A stretch of 11,552 nucleotides of DNA from Halomonas halophila (lineage in GTDB: Bacteria > Pseudomonadota > Gammaproteobacteria > Pseudomonadales > Halomonadaceae): positions 1-11,552 of the forward strand of contig DJIP01000392.1 of assembly GCA_002433675.1 (NCBI GenBank), written 5' to 3'. Numbering within the stretch: the stretch's first letter is position 1; the number at the start of each line of letters is the position of its first letter. The notes under the pieces are model-generated. The model did not search any database, was not told where the DNA came from, and saw only the letters and a list, made by a program, of their open reading frames with translations. Shown one piece after another: positions 6,703 through 11,552 of this stretch. Position numbers and translations under genes: made by a program.

Positions 6703-9700
6703 CCGCCACCACCGTCGCTGCCGCCATCGCGACCGACGCCACGACGCTCTTTCGAGCAGCCGCTGCCACTGCTTGTCTCAGCCCACGATGAAGAAGCGCT
6801 GGCCGCGCTGGCAAGCCAGCTCGGCGACCACCTCGAGACGCGCCGGCCAGCCCTCGACGCCCTGACCTGGACGCTGGTTCACCACCGCGAGCGTCTTGAC
6901 GAACAGGCGCTGGCCCTGGTGCGAGACCACGCCCAGGCCAAGGCCGCCCTGAACTCGCTGACGAACACGACCACCTCCCCCCACAACAACGCAGCCTGGG
7001 TGTGGCGCCAGCGACGCCTGGATGCGCCCCAGGGGCCGGTATTCGTCTACACCGGCAATGGTTGCCAATGGTTCGGCATGGGCCGCGAGCTGCTCTCGGC
7101 CAGCCCCATCTTCGCCGATGCCGTGGCGCGGGTGGATGAGCACTTTTTGCCCATCGCCGGCTTCTCGTTGCTCGACGTACTGGCCCGCAGCGATGACTCG
7201 ACCCTGCTCGAAGACACCGTGGTGGCCCAGCCGGCCTTGTTTGCGATTCAGGTCGGGATCACCGCCTGGCTTGCCGAAGCAGGCATTACGCCCACCGCGG
7301 TGGTCGGCCACAGTGTCGGTGAGGTCGCGGCGGGCTGGGCCTGCGGCGCACTATCGCTGGCCGAGGCGGTGACCGTGATCGCCCACCGCAGCCGCCTGCA
7401 GGGGCTGGTCCGTCATCAGGGAGGCATGACGGCGGTGTCCTGCTCTGCCGATACCATCGCCGCCTGGCTCGACCAGCCTCGCTTCGCCGAGATTTGCCTG
7501 GCCGGGGACAATAGCGATGGCAATATCACCCTGGCGGGGCCGCTAGCGGCGCTGACCGAACTGGAAGACGCCTTGCGGGCCGCGGGCCATCGATACCTGC
7601 GCCTGGCGTTGGACTACCCGTTCCATAGCCCACTGCTGGATGGCCTGAAGATCCCGCTGCTCGAGGCGCTTGCCGATCTGGACGGATCATCTCCACGCTT
7701 GCCGATGATCTCCACCGTCGAGGGGAGCGAGACTCACCGTTTCCTCGACAAGGACTACTGGTGGCAAAACCTGCGGGCGCCGGTGCGCTTTCGCCAGGCC
7801 ATTGAAGCGCTTGTCGATCGCGGCGACTCGGTGCTGGTGGAAATCGGCGCCCATCCGCTGTTGAAGCGCTATATCGAGGAGCAGTGTCGCCTGCGCGGCC
7901 ATCAGGTCCTGCACATCGCCACCCTGACGCGCCAGGGGCAGGCCCAGGACGAACTCATCGAAGCACGGGCACGCCTGTGGCTCAGCGGAGCGCTGGGCGA
8001 CGTCGACCCCTGGTTCGAGCGGCCCCTGGCCCCCATCGAACTCCCCGCCTACCCCTGGCAACGTCGCCACCACTGGACCCGCCCGAGCGGTCTGGGCCAC
8101 AACCCGCTGGAGCAGCGTGACGAACACCCCCTGCTGGGGGCTCGCCAGGCCCCGGACGAGTCAACGTGGATTCAGCGCCTGAGTGTTGCCACGCAGCCTT
8201 CTCTCGCGGACCACCGGGTCGGGGAGACACCGGTGCTGGCCGCGGCGGCGCAGGTCGAGATGGTGCTGGCTGCCGCCATCACCTCGACGTCAGACGCCGT
8301 CGTCGAAATCAACGATCTGGAGATCCTGACGCCGCTGGTACTGGACGCCTCGGTCGGCAAGCTGACGCGGCTCACCCTGGCCGATCAAGGGCGTGTCCAG
8401 TTGATGGTACGCGACCTTGATCCGTCAGCCGCCTGGCAGCCTCACCTCAACGCCCGCCTGGCCCCTGGCTGTCAGGGCAGCCTGCTGCACTCGGCCCCAC
8501 CGCTCATGCCGGCCAGTGAGGCGCACTCGAATGGCGAGGCCTGTCCGGGTAACGCGGGCTATCTGGATGACAAGGCCTGGCTGGATAGCGACACCCACCT
8601 GGCCCTGGCCAGGGCAATGGGGCTCGACTACCGCGGCGAGTACCGCAGTCTGGGCCGGATCTGGCGCCAGGACGATGAAGCCATCGGCGAGTTCCTGGCC
8701 AATGACGATGCCGCTTGCTGGTGGTTGCCACCCGGTCTGTTGGATGGCGCCCTGCAGCTGTGTCTGCCGCTGATGAACAATGACCGGGCGCCGCTGACGA
8801 TGGGCTACCTGCCCGTACGCCTGTCGCGCATGCAGTTCGACCGGAACGCCGGTAGGCCGACCCATGCCCGCGCCGTCATTACGCGACGCTCGCCACACTC
8901 CTTCACCGCCGACCTGTGGCTGTACCGCAAGCATCGCTGTATCGCTGCCCTTGAGGAGGTGCGCTTCGCGGCAACGCCACTGACCACGCCAACCTCCTCG
9001 GCCATCGAGCGGCTGATCACCCGCCTGACGCCGGCACCTCTGACCCCTACCCCGTTGGGCGAAGAAGGCGCGAGACTGGCAGATGCCCTTGCCGGCATCG
9101 TCTCGGGTCCATTGGGACGCGACCTCGAGGAGCTCAGCCTGCTGTTCGATCGTCTCAACGTCGCCTGGCTGGAGGAGGCCTTCGCCTCGGTTCGGCCTGC
9201 CATCGAAGGCGATGGCCTTGGAAACAACGAGCTTTGTCGTCGCCTCCTGGCCCAGTATCCGACTGCTACGTTGGCGACACCGGCAGCATCAGGGAGCGCA
9301 GAGTCTCCTGCGGCGACCGACATCTGGAAGTTGCTGCTGGCGGAGTACCCTCGGCAGTACTCTCTGCTCGGCTCGCTCGGACGTCTTGGCCTGAACCTTC
9401 CCGGCCTGCTGGAGGGCTCCGTCGAGCACATCGAAGGGCTGACCCTCGACACTGCGTCACTGATCCCGGAGACACTGTGGCAGGCCCTGCACGACGAGGT
9501 CCTCGCCGGCGTTTCCCGATTCCAGTCGACGCTGCCCTCGGCGCAACGGCTGCACCTGGTCGAGGCGGGCTGCGCGGCGCCTCGGCTGAGCGAGGCATTG
9601 AGCCTGGTACTGGACCCCGATCGTCTCGTGGTGGACATCCTGCCCACGGATGATGGCTCCCGCCAACGAACCCAACCGCTGATCGAAGGGTCCAACGGTG

Positions 9701-11552
9701 CCGCATCGCTGCCCCCCTTCCATACTGCCCCCGGCGCCCAGCTGGCCTGGGTGGTGAGCACACCAACGGATCTCGCGGCCAGCATCGAGGCAATCGAAAA
9801 GGCCACGGCGCGTCTGGCGCCGCTCGGGCAACTGCTGGTTCTGGTGCTGCCTTGTACAGGGTGGTGGCAGGCGCTGGGCGCCCTGCGTCCCGACGCCAGA
9901 CCGGCCACCCTGGAGGCGATCCGCCGCCACCTGAGCCAGGCGGGGTTCAGCGTCGAGGCACGCCCTCCGACAGACGCCTCTCACCTTCCGACCCTGCTGC
10001 TTGCCGTGCCCTCGGCAAGCGCACGCCCCACCACCGAGCCCCGTACAGGCGAGCCTCTCGCCCAGCGCGGCGCAGCCACCTTGCTGGTGGTGGATGCTGC
10101 CAGTCGTGATCTGGGTGAGCGGCTCGTACAGCACATGCCCTCTGGTGCCGCCCGCTGCATATCAGACGAGGAAATCGAGGCGACGCTCGCCGCCCCGTCC
10201 GCGCTTGCAGAGGTCACTTCAGCGCGCGCCGCGAATGCTCGGCAAGGGCCAAGGGCCCTGAAAGCCGTCGCCCTGCAAGTCGTCGACCTGCGAACCGCCG
10301 CGCCGTCTCAGGAGACAGGCAGCGACCTCGAGCACCACCAGGCGGGTCTGGACGCCCTTGAGCGACTGGGTGACTGGGCAAGGGCGTTGGCGGATCACCA
10401 CGTGACGCTGGTCGTGGTGACACACGGCGTCGCCGCGCTGTTCGACACTGACGCCCCGACCATCGAGCTGTATCAGACAGCCTTGTGGGGAGGCTGTCGC
10501 TCCCTCGACAACGAACTGCCGAACACCCGTGTGCGGCTGGTCGACCTGGCCCCGGGAGAAGCCGCGTTCGAGACCCTGGTGCAGGATCTGCAACATGACG
10601 ACGGCGAGGACGAAGTGGTCATCGATCACCACGGACATCGCCGGGCACTACGCGTGCGACCTCTCGCCGACGTACCGGCAGCGCCCACACATGCCCCGGC
10701 GCCAGACTACGCCTCGACCCGGTTGACCCTGGAAATCGCACACCCTGGTCAGCTCTCTCGGCTGCAATGGCGAACCCGTCCAGCCCAATCGACGCTCGCC
10801 AGGGACCAGGTCCGAGTGAAGGTCCTGGCCACGGGTCTGAACTTCCGCGACGTCATGTATGCGCTCGGCGTACTCACCGACGAGGCACTCGAACAGGGCT
10901 TTTCCGGTGCCACCCTGGGACTCGAATTCTCCGGTATCGTTGAAGCTCTGGGCGATGGGGTCACCCGGTTCGAGATCGGCGACCCGGTGGTCGGGCTGGG
11001 GTCGGCCTGTTTCTCGAACCGTCTGGTGGTCGACGCTGACTCGCTGGCCAGGGTGCCGGAAGGTGTCGACCCGGTGGCCGCCGCCGGGCTGCCCACGGCG
11101 TTTCTCACCGCCTGGTACAGCCTCGAGCATCTGGCTCGGCTATCCCCCGGGGAACGGGTGCTGATACACGGCGCTGCCGGCGGTGTCGGTCTGGCCGCCG
11201 TGCAGCTGGCCCGTTGGCGAGGGGCTGAAGTGCTGGCCACCGCAGGTAGCCCACACAAGCGTGATCTGCTGACCCTGCTGGGTGTCGAACGCTGCTACGA
11301 CTCGCGCAGCCTGGCCTTCGCCGAACAGATCCTCGCAGACACAGATGGCCAGGGTGTCGATGTGGTGCTCAACTCCCTGTCCGGCGACGCCATCCATCAG
11401 AACCTGCGTGTGCTGGCACCCTTCGGACGCTTTCTCGAGCTCGGCAAGCGAGACTTCTACCAGGATACCCCGATGGGGCTGCGCCCCTTCCGTCACAACC
11501 TGAGCTACTTCGGCATCGACTCCGATCAACTGCTGTCACATCGTCCCGCGCT
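5437..11552 (+). CDS. Iterative-type highly reducing type I polyketide synthase (RkpA/WcbR-like), 3' end cut by window
   Basis: One uninterrupted frame gives 2038 residues before the right edge. Domains in order: ketosynthase (1-421), acyltransferase (about 530-835), dehydratase (about 890-1180), degenerate methyltransferase (about 1190-1530), structural ketoreductase half (about 1550-1750) and enoylreductase (about 1757 to edge). The catalytic KR and ACP are expected next, as in fungal highly reducing PKSs and animal fatty acid synthase. No loading domain precedes the KS. A single module with DH and ER and a malonyl-type AT suggests repeated use to build a largely saturated chain. It is co-translated with the membrane phosphotransferase and follows a KpsS-like gene, so a role in a surface-polysaccharide lipid, as proposed for RkpA and WcbR, is more likely than a secreted metabolite. 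There is no frameshift or stop in the visible part. The PKS call is certain; the product is inferred. Confidence 0.93.
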   Translation, partial: MTRRVAIIGNATRFPGVPGETLWQSLLAGRDLVTEVHTSRWDWRRFYHPDRRSPGTSVTFAAGTLGDIGGFDADFFGISPREAATMDPQQRLLLELTWEALEHAGIPPSRLRGSRCGVYIGISSPDFAYRHTADLASLGNLFATGNTFSIAANRLSYVFDLKGPSMAIDTACSSSLVAFHQACQAIRAGECDTALTGGISLHLHPFGFVAFSKAGMLSPRGRCRVFSEDADGYVRSEGAGVFVLKALDQALADGDPILAEVAASGTNTDGHKSGLTVPSAQAQAQLLTEVYARAGIAADGLDYLEAHGTGTAVGDPIEVAAIGQALGRYRRHPLPIGSVKSNIGHLETAAGIAGLYKALGCLTQRFIPASIGVDRLNPELRLDEANLDVVLTPRTLPESGSLTVGINSFGFGGANAHVVLTTPPPPSLPPSRPTPRRSFEQPLPLLVSAHDEEALAALASQLGDHLETRRPALDALTWTLVHHRERLDEQALALVRDHAQAKAALNSLTNTTTSPHNNAAWVWRQRRLDAPQGPVFVYTGNGCQWFGMGRELLSASPIFADAVARVDEHFLPIAGFSLLDVLARSDDSTLLEDTVVAQPALFAIQVGITAWLAEAGITPTAVVGHSVGEVAAGWACGALSLAEAVTVIAHRSRLQGLVRHQGGMTAVSCSADTIAAWLDQPRFAEICLAGDNSDGNITLAGPLAALTELEDALRAAGHRYLRLALDYPFHSPLLDGLKIPLLEALADLDGSSPRLPMISTVEGSETHRFLDKDYWWQNLRAPVRFRQAIEALVDRGDSVLVEIGAHPLLKRYIEEQCRLRGHQVLHIATLTRQGQAQDELIEARARLWLSGALGDVDPWFERPLAPIELPAYPWQRRHHWTRPSGLGHNPLEQRDEHPLLGARQAPDESTWIQRLSVATQPSLADHRVGETPVLAAAAQVEMVLAAAITSTSDAVVEINDLEILTPLVLDASVGKLTRLTLADQGRVQLMVRDLDPSAAWQPHLNARLAPGCQGSLLHSAPPLMPASEAHSNGEACPGNAGYLDDKAWLDSDTHLALARAMGLDYRGEYRSLGRIWRQDDEAIGEFLANDDAACWWLPPGLLDGALQLCLPLMNNDRAPLTMGYLPVRLSRMQFDRNAGRPTHARAVITRRSPHSFTADLWLYRKHRCIAALEEVRFAATPLTTPTSSAIERLITRLTPAPLTPTPLGEEGARLADALAGIVSGPLGRDLEELSLLFDRLNVAWLEEAFASVRPAIEGDGLGNNELCRRLLAQYPTATLATPAASGSAESPAATDIWKLLLAEYPRQYSLLGSLGRLGLNLPGLLEGSVEHIEGLTLDTASLIPETLWQALHDEVLAGVSRFQSTLPSAQRLHLVEAGCAAPRLSEALSLVLDPDRLVVDILPTDDGSRQRTQPLIEGSNGAASLPPFHTAPGAQLAWVVSTPTDLAASIEAIEKATARLAPLGQLLVLVLPCTGWWQALGALRPDARPATLEAIRRHLSQAGFSVEARPPTDASHLPTLLLAVPSASARPTTEPRTGEPLAQRGAATLLVVDAASRDLGERLVQHMPSGAARCISDEEIEATLAAPSALAEVTSARAANARQGPRALKAVALQVVDLRTAAPSQETGSDLEHHQAGLDALERLGDWARALADHHVTLVVVTHGVAALFDTDAPTIELYQTALWGGCRSLDNELPNTRVRLVDLAPGEAAFETLVQDLQHDDGEDEVVIDHHGHRRALRVRPLADVPAAPTHAPAPDYASTRLTLEIAHPGQLSRLQWRTRPAQSTLARDQVRVKVLATGLNFRDVMYALGVLTDEALEQGFSGATLGLEFSGIVEALGDGVTRFEIGDPVVGLGSACFSNRLVVDADSLARVPEGVDPVAAAGLPTAFLTAWYSLEHLARLSPGERVLIHGAAGGVGLAAVQLARWRGAEVLATAGSPHKRDLLTLLGVERCYDSRSLAFAEQILADTDGQGVDVVLNSLSGDAIHQNLRVLAPFGRFLELGKRDFYQDTPMGLRPFRHNLSYFGIDSDQLLSHRPA
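7027..7940 (+). other. PKS acyltransferase domain, predicted malonyl-specific
   Basis: GHSVGEVAAG holds nucleophile Ser626. The entry motif is TGNGCQW (539-545) instead of the usual GQGxQ. The specificity motif reads YPFHS (His730). Phe in this position goes with malonyl rather than methylmalonyl extender units in characterised PKSs, so an unbranched chain is predicted. About 110 residues of KS-AT linker precede it. Confidence 0.88.
8101..8973 (+). other. PKS dehydratase domain with atypical motifs
   Basis: The domain begins with the usual EHPLLGAR. Catalytic His926 (LADHRV) and Asp1103 with Gln1107 (LLDGALQ) are present. The canonical HxxxGxxxxP has Glu930 and Ala935 in place of Gly and Pro, and GYxYGPxF reads GLDYRGEY (1062-1069). 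Fold and catalytic pair are kept, but activity cannot be assumed. Confidence 0.8.
9001..10020 (+). other. Degenerate C-methyltransferase-like domain of the PKS
   Basis: The position between DH and ER and the general pattern fit a PKS C-methyltransferase: LHLVEAG strand, then AQLAWVVS, LAPLGQLLVLVLP and LSQAGFSVEA. The SAM-binding ExGxGxG reads EAGCAAP (1376-1382), losing two of three glycines. It is probably a non-catalytic spacer, like the pseudo-methyltransferase of animal fatty acid synthase. Confidence 0.65.
10690..11552 (+). other. PKS enoylreductase domain, cut by window
   Basis: GLNFRDVMYALG (around Asn1802), LGLEFSGIV and the NADPH-binding GAAGGVG (1912-1918) followed by LAAVQLAR are typical of the medium-chain reductase fold in PKS ER domains. 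LGKRDFYQDTPMGL confirms the C-terminal part. The preceding 10020-10690 stretch (VVVTHGVAAL, ALWGGCRSL, RVRLVDL) fits the structural half of a split KR. Confidence 0.9.

Noticed and set aside
8805..9908. 367-residue minus-strand ORF
   Set aside because: Antisense to the PKS. Its Ser/Arg/Ala-rich composition is typical of shadow frames in GC-rich genes, while the PKS frame has recognisable domains.
1..11552. tRNA, rRNA, insertion sequence, integrase or attachment site marking a genomic island
   Set aside because: None was seen on reading both strands, so the capsule locus boundary near 1908-2460 is inferred from gene content only.

Overview
The window looks like chromosomal DNA of a GC-rich, probably halophilic gammaproteobacterium. 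A Halomonas-type organism is my best guess, from the high GC by eye, the acidic exported binding protein and the gene types. That is inference, and no taxonomic marker is present. It splits into two unrelated parts.

Left part (1-1907). A phosphonate/phosphite-type ABC transporter binding protein (phnD) runs leftwards off the window edge. A 199-residue histidine-phosphatase-superfamily protein runs rightwards. Their divergent intergenic region (942-1307) carries a tandem array of 21-bp units. Each intact junction between units forms the 11-bp palindrome TGAAGGCTTCA, repeated every two helical turns.

Middle (1908-2460). This roughly 550-bp stretch has no convincing gene. It holds an 8-bp perfect hairpin flanked by two DnaA-box-like sequences, and presumably the promoter of the operon to its right.

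Right part (2461-11552+). Three same-strand genes form a tightly packed operon: a KpsS-family capsule glycosyltransferase, a membrane-anchored sulfatase/LTA-synthase-like phosphotransferase, and a large type I polyketide synthase that runs off the right edge. The PKS starts inside the stop codon of the membrane gene (ATGA). A possible 43-codon ORF with a strong ribosome-binding site bridges kpsS and the membrane gene. The 2038 visible PKS residues read KS-AT-DH-(degenerate methyltransferase)-(structural KR)-ER, the order of an iterative, highly reducing PKS. The catalytic KR and ACP would lie beyond the window.

The set of KpsS-like protein, membrane protein and FAS-like PKS resembles the Sinorhizobium rkp-1 region (rkpA/rkpI/rkpJ) and the Burkholderia wcb capsule locus (wcbO/wcbQ/wcbR). 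My reading is that this is the edge of a capsule or surface-glycolipid locus in which a dedicated PKS makes the acyl part of a lipid and the KpsS-like enzyme adds sugar. The PKS dehydratase lacks several canonical motif residues and its methyltransferase has lost the SAM-binding glycines.
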